Shown one piece after another: positions 52,412 through 61,003 of a DNA stretch of 64,000 nucleotides. The stretch is from Pseudomonas sp. Irchel 3A7 (lineage in GTDB: Bacteria > Pseudomonadota > Gammaproteobacteria > Pseudomonadales > Pseudomonadaceae): the NCBI RefSeq assembly GCF_900187565.1, contig NZ_FYED01000014.1, positions 163,170 to 227,169 on the forward strand. Reading direction: 5' to 3'. The notes beneath the pieces were generated by a model. It did no database searches. It was not told where the DNA came from and saw nothing but the letters and a program-made list of their open reading frames with translations. The translations under genes were made by a program, and so were the position numbers. Positions within the stretch are counted from its first letter, which is position 1; each line of letters opens with the position of its first letter.

Positions 52412-53572
52412 CTACAAGCGGCCGTGATACGCCGCTTCGAATATTTCCGCCACGCCGGCCCGGGTCAGCGGCAGCGGGTTGCCACCGGCGGACGGGTCGA
52501 CAATCGCCATGTCGGCGATCAGGTCTGCCTGCTTGTCATCCACCCCCAGTTCAAACAGCGTATGCGGCACGGCGATGTCCTTGCGCAATTTGAGGACGAA
52601 GGCCAGGAAGCTGTCGAAGCCCGGGGAGGGCAGATGCAAGTAAGCCGCCAGGCGCGTGATGCGTTCCTCGATGGCCGGGCGATTGAATTTCAGGACATAG
52701 GGCATCAGGGTGGCGTTGGTCATGCCGTGGTGGGTGTCGTACAGCGCGCCGATCGGATGCGCCAGGGCGTGCATGCCGCCCAGGCCTTTCTGGAAAGCGG
52801 TGGCGCCCATCGCCGCGGCGGCGAGCATCTGCCCGCGCGCATCGAGGTCGGACGGGGTGTGCACCGCGCGCACCAGTGCATTGGCTACCAGGCGCATGCC
52901 CTCGACCGCGATGCCATCGGCCATGGGATGAAACCCGGGAGCACAGTACGATTCCAGGCAGTGCGATAACGCATCCATGCCGGTTCCGGCAGTGACTTTT
53001 GCCGGCATGCCGACGGTCAGGGCCGGATCGCTGATGACCACCCGTGGCATCATTTTCGGGTGGAAGATGATGCGTTTGGTGTGGGTGCGATCGTCGATGA
53101 TCACCGCCGCGCGGCCCACTTCGGAGCCGGTGCCGGCAGTGGTCGGCACCGCGATGACCGGGGCGATGCGGCTTTCATCGGCACGGGTCCAGTAGTCGCC
53201 GATGTCCTCGAAATCCCACACCGGCCGGGTCTGTCCGCTCATGAACGCAATGAGCTTGCCCATGTCCAGGCCACTGCCGCCGCCAAAGGCCACCACACCG
53301 TCATGGTTGCCCGCGCGCCAGGCCTCGAGCCCGCCGGCCAGGTTGGCTTCGACCGGGTTGGGTTTGAGGTCGCAAAACAGCGCTGCGCCCAGCCCCGCGT
53401 TGCGCAAGGCATCCAGCGCCGCGGTGGTGATCGGTGCGCGCGCCAGGCCACTGTCGGTCACCAGCAGCGGTCGCTGGATACCCTGGTTGCGACAGACCTC
53501 GGCCAGTTCGCTGATGCGGCCGACACCGAAGCGAATGCTCGTGGGGTAGTTCCAGTTTCCCGTCAGGCTCAT
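52412..53572 (-). CDS. iron-containing (group III) alcohol dehydrogenase
   Basis: A 386-residue group III dehydrogenase. Cofactor loop AFGGGSGLDMGK (about 95-106), and metal ligand motifs Asp/His within GMDALSHCLESYCAPGFHP and ALAHPIGALYDTHHGM. It overlaps the aldehyde dehydrogenase gene by 4 bp. It would oxidise an alcohol, or reduce an aldehyde, in the amine-degradation unit, giving the aldehyde used by its neighbour. Confidence 0.9.
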   Translation of the reverse strand: MSLTGNWNYPTSIRFGVGRISELAEVCRNQGIQRPLLVTDSGLARAPITTAALDALRNAGLGAALFCDLKPNPVEANLAGGLEAWRAGNHDGVVAFGGGSGLDMGKLIAFMSGQTRPVWDFEDIGDYWTRADESRIAPVIAVPTTAGTGSEVGRAAVIIDDRTHTKRIIFHPKMMPRVVISDPALTVGMPAKVTAGTGMDALSHCLESYCAPGFHPMADGIAVEGMRLVANALVRAVHTPSDLDARGQMLAAAAMGATAFQKGLGGMHALAHPIGALYDTHHGMTNATLMPYVLKFNRPAIEERITRLAAYLHLPSPGFDSFLAFVLKLRKDIAVPHTLFELGVDDKQADLIADMAIVDPSAGGNPLPLTRAGVAEIFEAAYHGRL

Positions 53573-54966
53573 GGCTCAATCTCGTGGCGCAAATGGAAGG
53601 ATTTGGCTCGGGTCAGGTGTTCGTAACCCAGACGCGACAGCGTCACGCCGCGCCCGCTGTTCTTCACGCCGGTCCAGGCCAGGGCCGGGTCGAGGTAATC
53701 GCAGCGATTCATGAACACGGTGCCGGTCTCGATCTCGTTGCCCAGGCGTTCGGCGGCGGCGAGATCCCGGGTCCAGATCGAGGCGCTGAGCCCGAACTCA
53801 CTGTCGTTCATCAAGGCGATGGCTTCCTCATCGCTGGTCACCGGCATGATGCCGACCACCGGGCCGAAGCTTTCATCGCGCATGACCGACATTTGATGGG
53901 TCACGTCGACCAACACTTGTGGTGCGAGGTAGGCGCTGCCCGGTACATCAGCGGCAAAGTCTTGTGGACCGATCAGTGCCTTGGCGCCCTGGCTCAGTGC
54001 GGCGGCGATCTGGTCACGGACAAAATCAGCAGCCTGCGGACTCACCAGCGGACCGAGGGTGGTGGCTTCGTCCAGCGGGTTGCCCAACACGTACTGGCGG
54101 GTGAGGGCGGCGAAACGCTCGACAAACGCCGGGTAGAGGCCTTGATCGACATAGATGCGCTCCACCGCGCAGCAGCTCTGCCCGGAGTTGAAGAAGCTGC
54201 CGTCCACCAGGTTTTCCACCGCGTGCTCGAGGTTGGCGTCGGCGCGAACGTAAGCCGGATCCTTGCCGCCGAGTTCCAGGCCCATGCCGAGAAAGCGTCC
54301 GGTGGCAGCGCTTTCCATGGTTCTGCCGCCGCCCACCGAACCGGTGAAATTCACCTGCTGTACGCGCGCAGAAGCAATGATTCTGCCCGTCTGCTCATGG
54401 TCGAGTACCAGGTTCTGAAACAGCCCTTCAGGCAGATGGGCGCGGCGAAAGGCCTCGGCGAAACGTTCGCCCACCAGCAGCGTTTGCGAAGCGTGCTTGA
54501 GGATGACGCTGTTGCCGGCCATCAGCGCCGGAATGATCGTGTTGACGGCGGTCAGATAGGGGTAGTTCCACGGGGCGATCACCAGCACCGTGCCCAGCGG
54601 TTCGCGTTTGATATGCCGGCGAAAACCGTAGATGGGCGCCGGTTCGACGGCGGCCAATGCCTCAGGCGCAATGGCGATCATGTGCCGCGCACGTTCGTCA
54701 AAACCACGCAGTTCACCGGTGCCATAGCGCACCGGGCGGCCCATCTGCCAAGCCAGTTCCGGGGCTATTTCATCCTTCATGGCCAGCATCGCGTCCGCTG
54801 CGGCATTGCAAAAAGCCGCGCGTTCGCCCAGTGGTCGGCGTTTCCATTGCGCCTGGGCGGTTGCGGCCGCCTCAAGTGCCTTGTCGAGCTGGGCCGCATC
54901 GGCACAAGGGCGTTCGGCGTAGACCCGGCCATCGACCGGAGAAATGAGTTGAATCGTCGAGGTCAT
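53569..54966 (-). CDS. NAD(P)-dependent aldehyde dehydrogenase
   Basis: A 465-residue aldehyde dehydrogenase. Glu in LELGGKDP and Cys in GQSCCAVER are the catalytic pair, and SFFNSGQSCC is the nucleophile strand. The protein begins at MTSTIQLISPVDGRVYAERP, so the ATG at 54966 is used; the ribosome site is poor. It overlaps the alcohol dehydrogenase by 4 bp and lies 8 bp after the glutamine-synthetase-like gene, consistent with a gamma-glutamyl-aminoaldehyde type substrate. That substrate is inferred. Confidence 0.9.
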   Translation of the reverse strand: MTSTIQLISPVDGRVYAERPCADAAQLDKALEAAATAQAQWKRRPLGERAAFCNAAADAMLAMKDEIAPELAWQMGRPVRYGTGELRGFDERARHMIAIAPEALAAVEPAPIYGFRRHIKREPLGTVLVIAPWNYPYLTAVNTIIPALMAGNSVILKHASQTLLVGERFAEAFRRAHLPEGLFQNLVLDHEQTGRIIASARVQQVNFTGSVGGGRTMESAATGRFLGMGLELGGKDPAYVRADANLEHAVENLVDGSFFNSGQSCCAVERIYVDQGLYPAFVERFAALTRQYVLGNPLDEATTLGPLVSPQAADFVRDQIAAALSQGAKALIGPQDFAADVPGSAYLAPQVLVDVTHQMSVMRDESFGPVVGIMPVTSDEEAIALMNDSEFGLSASIWTRDLAAAERLGNEIETGTVFMNRCDYLDPALAWTGVKNSGRGVTLSRLGYEHLTRAKSFHLRHEIEP

Positions 54967-54973
54967 GGTGCTC

Positions 54974-56347
54974 TCAGTAGCGCTCGAAGCCGCGCTGCAG
55001 TTCCCAATCGGTGATCCGCCGGTCGTACTCTTTCTGTTCCCACTCGGCGGTGTGCACGTAGTGGTCGATGACTTCATCACCGAACGCCTCGCGCAACATG
55101 CTTGAACCCTTGAGCGCGGCGCAGGCATCACGCAGGGTCTTGGACACTTCGGGCAAGTGCTCGTCGACGTAGGCATCGCCCTCGTAAGGCGGGTCGAGGC
55201 TGAGCTTTTCGTCGATCCCCGCCAGCCCCGCGGCGATCAGCGCGGCGAAGGCCAGATAGGGGTTGAGGTCGGCGCCGCCAATGCGGCATTCAATGCGGAT
55301 CGACTTGCTTTCTTCGGCGCACAAACGGAAGCCGGCGGTGCGGTTGTCGCGGCTCCACACCGCGCGGGTCGGGGCGAAGGTGCCGGCCTGGAAGCGCTTG
55401 TAGGAGTTGATATAGGGCGCGAGAAAACAGGTGATGTCGTTGGCGTACTTGAGCTGTCCGGCCACCCAGGAACGCATCAGTTTCGACATGCCGAACTCGG
55501 CCTTGGCGTCGAAAAACAGCGGCTTTTTTGCGTTTTTGTCCCACAGCGAATTGTGGATATGGCTGCTGGAACCGGCGGCGTCGTATCGCCACTTGGCCAT
55601 GAAGGTGATCGCCTTGCCTTGCAGTTGCGCGATCTCCTTGCAGGCATGCTTGATGATGACGTGGTGGTCGGCCATGGTCATGGCATCGGCGTAGCGGATG
55701 TTGATCTCTTCCTGGCCCGGCCCCCATTCGCCCTTGGAGTTCTCCACCGGGATGCCGCTGGCCTGCAGATGCTTGCGGATCGCCCGCAGCACCGGCTCTT
55801 CGCGGGTGGTCTGCAGGATGTTGTAGTCCTCGATGTAGTGACCGGCGGTTTTCGGCTTGTGGTAATTGCGCTTGTGAATGGCCTCGTAACTCTCGTCGAA
55901 CAGGTAGAACTCCAGTTCCGAGGCGAACATGCCGGTGTAGCCACGTTCACGCAGGCGCTCGACCTGTTTTTTCAGGATCGCCCTCGGACTGTGGGGCAAG
56001 TCCCGGCGATGGTGATGGTCGAGTACATCGCACAGCACCAGGGCCGTGCACTCAAGCCAGGGCACCTTGCGCAAGGTGCGCATGTCGGGTTTGAGGACAA
56101 AGTCGCCGTAGCCCTTGCTCCAGCTGGCGGCGGCGTAGCCCGGCACCGGCTCCATGTCGATGTCGTCGGCCAACAGGTAGTTGCAGCAGTGGGTTTCTTC
56201 ATGGCCGCTGTCGATGAAAAACTCGACCTGGAATCGCTTGCCGACCAATCGCCCCTGCATGTCGACCATGCACACCAGGACTGTATCGATTTCGCCGGAA
56301 GCGGCGGCACGCTTGAGTTCGTCAAAACTGAGGAAAGGCTCGGGCAT
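54974..56347 (-). CDS. glutamine-synthetase-like gamma-glutamyl-amine ligase
   Basis: A 457-residue GS-family protein (gamma-glutamyl-polyamine/amine ligase type, like PuuA, PauA and IpuC). Metal and catalytic motifs are FASELEFYL, GPGQEEINIRYADAM, SSHIHNSLWD and RIECRIGGADLNPYLA. The start at 56347 (MPEPFLSFDELK) has AGGA 9 bp upstream; the longer frame adds an unlikely hydrophobic prefix. As first gene of the unit it would glutamylate an amine before alcohol and aldehyde oxidation. No gamma-glutamyl hydrolase lies in the window. Confidence 0.88.
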   Translation of the reverse strand: MPEPFLSFDELKRAAASGEIDTVLVCMVDMQGRLVGKRFQVEFFIDSGHEETHCCNYLLADDIDMEPVPGYAAASWSKGYGDFVLKPDMRTLRKVPWLECTALVLCDVLDHHHRRDLPHSPRAILKKQVERLRERGYTGMFASELEFYLFDESYEAIHKRNYHKPKTAGHYIEDYNILQTTREEPVLRAIRKHLQASGIPVENSKGEWGPGQEEINIRYADAMTMADHHVIIKHACKEIAQLQGKAITFMAKWRYDAAGSSSHIHNSLWDKNAKKPLFFDAKAEFGMSKLMRSWVAGQLKYANDITCFLAPYINSYKRFQAGTFAPTRAVWSRDNRTAGFRLCAEESKSIRIECRIGGADLNPYLAFAALIAAGLAGIDEKLSLDPPYEGDAYVDEHLPEVSKTLRDACAALKGSSMLREAFGDEVIDHYVHTAEWEQKEYDRRITDWELQRGFERY

Positions 56348-56581
56348 CACGGCAAGTCCTGCGCAATTTGTGTGGGCCTGTCTGAAATAGCTGTTGCAGA
56401 CGCTCTCCAGAAACCACCCAAAACCTGCAGATGCGAGCATCGTGAGCAATAAGCTGCACTAAGCTTAGCCTACTGTCGCTTTTCGCAAGTTTTCGCGCAT
56501 CGAGGCCTTGCGGGTCGGGCAGAACGGGACCGGGAAAGTGCCCACGGGCGCCGGCCGGTGCAGGCTTGCGGAGGAACGAAA

Positions 56582-56905
56582 ATGGCGAAGAAAAGAGCGT
56601 ACAAAACCTACGGAAACCTCAAAGGTCAGTACCCGAATTATCTGGACGCGGTGGAGGCCCTGGGGACGGCGGTACGTCATGCCGGGCCCTTGAAAGAAAA
56701 GATGGTCCAGTTGATCCAGCTCGGCGCCGCGGCGGCCATCCGCTCCGAAGGCGCCGTGCACAGCCATACCCGACGGGCACTGGAGGCCGGTGCCACGCCG
56801 GAGCAGATCCGTCACGCACTGATTTCGCTGACCAGCACCATCGGTTTCCCGACGGTGGTAGCGGCGATCAGTTGGGCGGACGATGTGATGGGGGAGGGGC
56901 TGTAA
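56582..56905 (+). CDS. carboxymuconolactone decarboxylase-fold (AhpD-like) protein without CxxC
   Basis: A 107-residue single CMD domain, likely forming multimers. The AhpD catalytic CxxCxxxH is replaced by Ser and Ala at the Cys positions (IRSEGAVHSHTRRALEAG), so it is not a peroxidase of the usual type; only the His remains. GGAGG lies 7 bp before the ATG at 56582. It is divergent from the GS-like gene and convergent with the HIT gene. Possible roles are lactone decarboxylation or structural; nothing is established. Confidence 0.78.
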   Translation: MAKKRAYKTYGNLKGQYPNYLDAVEALGTAVRHAGPLKEKMVQLIQLGAAAAIRSEGAVHSHTRRALEAGATPEQIRHALISLTSTIGFPTVVAAISWADDVMGEGL

Positions 56906-56911
56906 CGACCT

Positions 56912-57415
56912 TCAGCAGGTGATTCGATTCTCCTGCCTGAACGCCACCCGCAATTGCTCGATAATCTGCTCGATCGAAGGCCCCTGAATGCTGGGTGGCT
57001 CCGGGCTCTCGCCAAATTCGCGCCAGATGAACAGGGTCAATTCCGCGCCATCGGTCAAGGTATGAGCGTCGACACCCGCGCCGAAGTTCTTCAGCACCCG
57101 GTACCGCTCATCCTGGCAGAACAGATCCTCGACCCAGTGATACACCGGGATGAAGTGGAAATGGATGGGGAAGCGTGGGTCATGGCCGAATCGGCTGATG
57201 TAGAGCCACTTCGGTTGCAGCTCCGATTGCATGGTTTTCTGGACTCGGGCGAGCAGAGTCCCCATCTCGCCCAGTGCGTTGTCGGGAAGGTCGGACAATG
57301 AACGGACAGGGTGCCTCGTCCCCAGCACCAGATAGCCCGGGAGCTTGGACGACATGTGATGATTGAGTATCCAGTGAGTGGTTTCATGGATGATGAAGCG
57401 TGGTGCTATGTCCAT
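56912..57415 (-). CDS. HIT-family protein
   Basis: A 167-residue histidine-triad-like protein. The core HFHFIPVYHW near residues 84-93 has the two His of H-x-H, but the third triad residue is Ile, so it deviates from H-x-H-x-H. Members hydrolyse or transfer nucleotidyl groups (for example Ap4A or AMP-Lys substrates). The frame runs into the start of the sensor-kinase gene's end: the two genes overlap by 10 bp, so they are cotranscribed with the kinase first. Confidence 0.72.
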   Translation of the reverse strand: MDIAPRFIIHETTHWILNHHMSSKLPGYLVLGTRHPVRSLSDLPDNALGEMGTLLARVQKTMQSELQPKWLYISRFGHDPRFPIHFHFIPVYHWVEDLFCQDERYRVLKNFGAGVDAHTLTDGAELTLFIWREFGESPEPPSIQGPSIEQIIEQLRVAFRQENRITC

Positions 57416-58530
57416 CGTTGGGTGTCCGTTGTCGAAGCGGGTAGGGAGAATGAGAAAGTCGCGCCGCCGTTTGGCTGACTGTCTGCCCAGATGCGTCCAC
57501 CATGCAACTCTATTATTGAGCGGCAGATGGATAAACCGATTCCCATACCCTCTTCTTTGGTCGTGAAAAACGCATCAAACAGCAACGCAAGGTGTTTTTG
57601 GTCAATCCCTGGGCCGTTATCGTGCACCTCCACCACCGCAAGACTCTCTTTCGCATGAATGCGCACGTGCAGCTCCCTGGGCAAATCCTTGTGGCCAATC
57701 ATGGCCTGCAGGCTGTTCATGATCAGGTTGATCACCACCTGCTGGAGCTGGATTCGATCGCCCGACACCTTGGGCGAACAGCTTTCGACCTTGCGCGACA
57801 ATTGCACCTGATGGCTCTGGATTTCCCGGTCAAGCAGGGCAAGTGAGTCTGCTACTACCGATTCTAGATCCAGTTCTTCGTAGTGCGAATCGCTTTTGCG
57901 GGTAAGGTCGCGAATTCGCCTGATGACCTCGCTCGCCCGACGTGCATTGCTGGCTGCCCGGTGAATGGCGGCACGGGCTTCATCGAGGTCGGGTAACGGG
58001 CGATCGAGCCAGCGGTGGGCCGCTTCGGCACTGGAGGTGATCGCGGCCAGCGGCTGATTCACCTCGTGGGCGATGGAGGCTGCCATCTCGCCCAGGGTGG
58101 TATTTCGGCTGATGTGCGCCAGTTCGATTTGCGCGCGATGCAACTGCGCTTCGACATCATGTGTATGGGCTAACAAGCTCAATTGTTCCTGTAATTCATC
58201 ACTGGTACGCCGGTTCTTCAAGGCCAGCCAGGTCGCCATGCCGATCGCCGTCAAGCTGACCAGGCAACGCGCCAGGGCGGTGCTGAATGGATGATCGAGG
58301 TGGGACAGGAAGAAGCCCGCCAGTGTCAGCGCACCGCAAGTCAGGGCAACCCGGCGCAAACCGCCAATGGAGCATGAGCCCATGGCGATCATGATGACCA
58401 GGACGTACAGGACCGCCACCGCGATATCCAGTTCTGTGAGGGTGTCGACGACGAAAATCGCGAGCGTGGTTGCCCACAGTCCCAGGCACTTGGCTCTGGA
58501 ACGCAAGGCGCCGGACATGACGTTCACCAT
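57406..58530 (-). CDS. membrane histidine kinase
   Basis: A 374-residue kinase. Three to four hydrophobic helices occupy about residues 15-105 without a large periplasmic domain. Then a coiled segment, the HisKA domain with His155 (SIAHEVNQPLAAI) and an ATPase domain with N-box INLIMNSLQAM, HDNGPGID and MGIGLSIC. It resembles the FixL/PhoR type without a PAS domain. No response regulator follows. The start at 58530 is uncertain; a Met four codons later is possible. Its end overlaps the HIT gene by 10 bp. Confidence 0.86.
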   Translation of the reverse strand: MVNVMSGALRSRAKCLGLWATTLAIFVVDTLTELDIAVAVLYVLVIMIAMGSCSIGGLRRVALTCGALTLAGFFLSHLDHPFSTALARCLVSLTAIGMATWLALKNRRTSDELQEQLSLLAHTHDVEAQLHRAQIELAHISRNTTLGEMAASIAHEVNQPLAAITSSAEAAHRWLDRPLPDLDEARAAIHRAASNARRASEVIRRIRDLTRKSDSHYEELDLESVVADSLALLDREIQSHQVQLSRKVESCSPKVSGDRIQLQQVVINLIMNSLQAMIGHKDLPRELHVRIHAKESLAVVEVHDNGPGIDQKHLALLFDAFFTTKEEGMGIGLSICRSIIELHGGRIWADSQPNGGATFSFSLPASTTDTQRWT

Positions 58531-58570
58531 GATCCGGTACCTGCGATTGGGTCGCGTCGCGATAACAAGG

Positions 58571-59566
58571 TCAACCCTTGATGAACGCCAGAAGGTCGCG
58601 GTTAATGACCTCGGCATGGGTGGTGCACATGCCGTGGGGCAGGCCGGGATAGGTTTTCAGCGTGCCATGCTTGAGCAGCTTGATCGACAAGTGTGCCGAG
58701 TCGGCGATCGGTACGATCTGGTCGTCTTCGCCGTGCAGTACCAGGGTCGGCACATCGATGTTCTTCAGGTTATCGGTGAAGTCGGTTTCCGAGAAGGCTT
58801 TGATGCAGTCGTACTGCGCCTTGATCCCACCGTTCATGCCCTGGCGCCACCAGTTGTCGATGACGGCTTCGGAGACATGGGCGTTGGTGCGATTGAAGCC
58901 ATAGAACGGCCCGGTGGGAAAATCCCGGTAAAACTGTGCGCGATTGTCGGCCACGGCTTTTCGCAAACCGTCGAAGACTTCCAGAGGCAGGCCTCCCGGA
59001 TTGTTCGTGGTGCGCAGCATGATCGGCGGCACGGCCCCGATCAGCACCGCTTTGGCTACGCGACCCCGGCCATGTTTGGCTACATAGCGGGCCACTTCAC
59101 CGCCACCGGTGGAGTGGCCGACATGCACGGCATTCCTGATGTCGAGGTACGCCATCAGCTCGGCGACGTCGGCGGCGTAAGTGTCCATTTCGTTGCCGCT
59201 GGCGGTTTGGGTCGAGCGACCGTGACCACGGCGATCATGGGCGATGACGCGGAAGCCCTGGCTGAGGAAAAACAGCATTTGCGTATCCCAGTCGTCGCTG
59301 GACAGCGGCCAGCCATGGTGGAATACGATCGGTTGTCCGCTGCCCCAGTCCTTGTAGAAAATTCGCGTGCCGTCCTTGACTGTGATCATGCCCGAGCCTT
59401 TGCCCTTGCCGCTGGTCTTGCCAACCGCAGGCGTGGCCGCGGGTGACTGCTGTGCTGCCAGCGCCGGGACCGTCACGGCCAGTGCCGCGGCTACCATGGC
59501 ACCGCTGGTCATCAAGGCGCGACGGGTGGTTCCGCTTGTCTCATCAGTCATTTTTTCAATACTCAT
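58571..59566 (-). CDS. Tat-exported alpha/beta hydrolase (chloroperoxidase/arylesterase-like)
   Basis: A 331-residue hydrolase with a twin-arginine-type signal (TTRRALMTSGAMVAAALAVT, about residues 13-32; cleavage near ALA). The catalytic Ser152 lies in GHSTGGG, the acid in LHGEDDQIVP and the base His in GLPHGMC, with HHGWPLSSDDW as the oxyanion segment. Family members are non-haem chloroperoxidases and arylesterases. The start could be 59566 or 59551; neither has a strong ribosome site. It is divergent from the Ser-rich gene at 59838. Confidence 0.85.
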   Translation of the reverse strand: MSIEKMTDETSGTTRRALMTSGAMVAAALAVTVPALAAQQSPAATPAVGKTSGKGKGSGMITVKDGTRIFYKDWGSGQPIVFHHGWPLSSDDWDTQMLFFLSQGFRVIAHDRRGHGRSTQTASGNEMDTYAADVAELMAYLDIRNAVHVGHSTGGGEVARYVAKHGRGRVAKAVLIGAVPPIMLRTTNNPGGLPLEVFDGLRKAVADNRAQFYRDFPTGPFYGFNRTNAHVSEAVIDNWWRQGMNGGIKAQYDCIKAFSETDFTDNLKNIDVPTLVLHGEDDQIVPIADSAHLSIKLLKHGTLKTYPGLPHGMCTTHAEVINRDLLAFIKG

Positions 59567-59726
59567 GTGCGTGCTGTGGTTAGCGCTTGGCGCGGTCCAG
59601 GGCACTCAGTCCGGCGACGGCACCGATTCCCTTGTCGTGGGGAATTTATGGACAAAGACGCGCGCTGACCACCAGACATGGGTGTCTGCCATTAACGCTT
59701 TGGTATAGACGCGATACACAGATCCC

Positions 59727-59756
59727 CTGTGAGAGCGAGCACGCTCGCTCTCACAG
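59727..59756. repeat. single perfect REP palindrome
   Basis: CTGTGAGAGCGAGC and GCTCGCTCTCACAG flank AC to give a 14-bp perfect stem. Unlike the other loci it is a single short hairpin, in the gap before the Ser-rich gene. Confidence 0.8.
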
Positions 59757-59837
59757 ACGATGGTTTATTTACAGGACCAACGGCAGTAGATTAGGCAGCG
59801 GTTTGCCGACCCCCCAGCCTCACAACAAGGAAGAATC

Positions 59838-60698
59838 ATGAACGTCAACTCATCCTCGTCCTCATCCAGCGCCTTGATCGCCGCCTATTCCTCTGCCGCC
59901 AACACCAGGGGTGCCGATGGCAGGGGCAATGTCGCCGACAGCGATCAGCCGACGGACAAAACGCAGAATGAGGATTCGGTGAGTTTGTCCGGCACGGCCA
60001 CCGATTACAGTGATTCGATCGCCAGCAACGCGCCGTATTTTCCGGTGCGGCCGGGGATGAACGCCGACGCGCTTATTCTGGGTGTCGCCAAACCCGGGGC
60101 GATTTCCAGTTCCAGGGACAAGACCTTTGCCGACGTTGCCATCGATGCCCGCAAGCGCATGGATGAAAAATACGCGCTGATGAAGGACAGCGGTAAGCCG
60201 TACGACAACAGCATTCAGGATCGCAATGCGCTGATGGGCGATCTGGATCGACGTTCGCTGTACGCCGTCGCCACCAACGAAGGCGGCACGTTCACCAAGG
60301 AAGAGCAGACCGCGGCGCAAGACCTGATGCGCCAGCAGGCGCAACTGGCCACCGGTTACTACGTCGGGCCGGAGGATCAAAAGAAGAATTGGCGAGATCC
60401 GTTCGCCAACGACCCGGTCGGTCGCGCCAAGGCGGCCCTGAACTTCCTGGACAACATGAGTCCCGAAGAGAAATCAACGCCGCAATGGTTGTCCCAGCGC
60501 GCGACCATCCAGACCGCACTGGACCAGGCCACCGCCGCCGACCCGGTAGAACTGGCGAAGAAAAAACAACTGTACTTCCCGATCCTGGCCGAGATTCTGC
60601 AGAACGGCACCAATTGGTTCGACAAGAAAGAGTCGGACGAAAACAAGTCCAGTGAGTTGCTGAACAGGCTTCAGGCGGTGGTTCAATCCGAACGATAA
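59838..60698 (+). CDS. Ser-rich hypothetical protein
   Basis: A 286-residue protein with no signal peptide or membrane segment. It opens with a run of serines (MNVNSSSSSSS) and a Ser/Thr/Asp-rich disordered segment to about residue 60, including DSVSLSG. A helical, Lys/Glu-rich folded part follows with FTKEEQTAAQDLMRQQAQLA and a C-terminal FPILAEILQNGTNWF segment. AAGGAAG precedes the ATG. No family is recognised. The absence of signal and the disordered N-terminus make secretion by a specialised system possible but unproven. A REPIN follows the stop by 12 bp. Confidence 0.7.
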   Translation: MNVNSSSSSSSALIAAYSSAANTRGADGRGNVADSDQPTDKTQNEDSVSLSGTATDYSDSIASNAPYFPVRPGMNADALILGVAKPGAISSSRDKTFADVAIDARKRMDEKYALMKDSGKPYDNSIQDRNALMGDLDRRSLYAVATNEGGTFTKEEQTAAQDLMRQQAQLATGYYVGPEDQKKNWRDPFANDPVGRAKAALNFLDNMSPEEKSTPQWLSQRATIQTALDQATAADPVELAKKKQLYFPILAEILQNGTNWFDKKESDENKSSELLNRLQAVVQSER

Positions 60699-60710
60699 CG
60701 CATTAAATAC

Positions 60711-60815
60711 CTGTAGGAGCGAGCTCTGCTCGCGATGGTCGTCAACGATAACGCGTGCTGCCTGAATGACCGCGTTGTCCGGACGTTTTTCGCGAGCAGG
60801 GCTCGCTCCCACAGG
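60711..60815. repeat. REPIN
   Basis: CTGTAGGAGCGAGCTCTGCT and its inverse ending GCTCGCTCCCACAGG frame about 105 bp, in the gap between the Ser-rich gene and the NRAMP-like gene. Confidence 0.88.
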
Positions 60816-60933
60816 TATGCAACACGCCGGTCAGTCAGGGAAGGAGGGGGGACCCGGGCCGGCGATCCTCACGATGCCAAGATTACCGACCCCAGACCTT
60901 GAAACATTTTTAAATACTTCAACATATTTTTAG

Positions 60934-60952
60934 TTGTACGACGTCGTATCAA
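60934..60952. promoter_or_regulatory. palindromic candidate operator (GntR-like) before NRAMP-like gene
   Basis: TTGTACGACGTCGTATCAA contains the perfect 12-bp palindrome TACGACGTCGTA at 60937-60948. It lies 55 bp before the transporter start in an AT-rich stretch. The shape resembles operators of GntR-family regulators, but no such gene lies within the window. Confidence 0.45.
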
Positions 60953-61003
60953 TTATGGTCGACTGCGCCGGTTCTCAAAAATACAATAATGGAGATACCG
61001 TCT

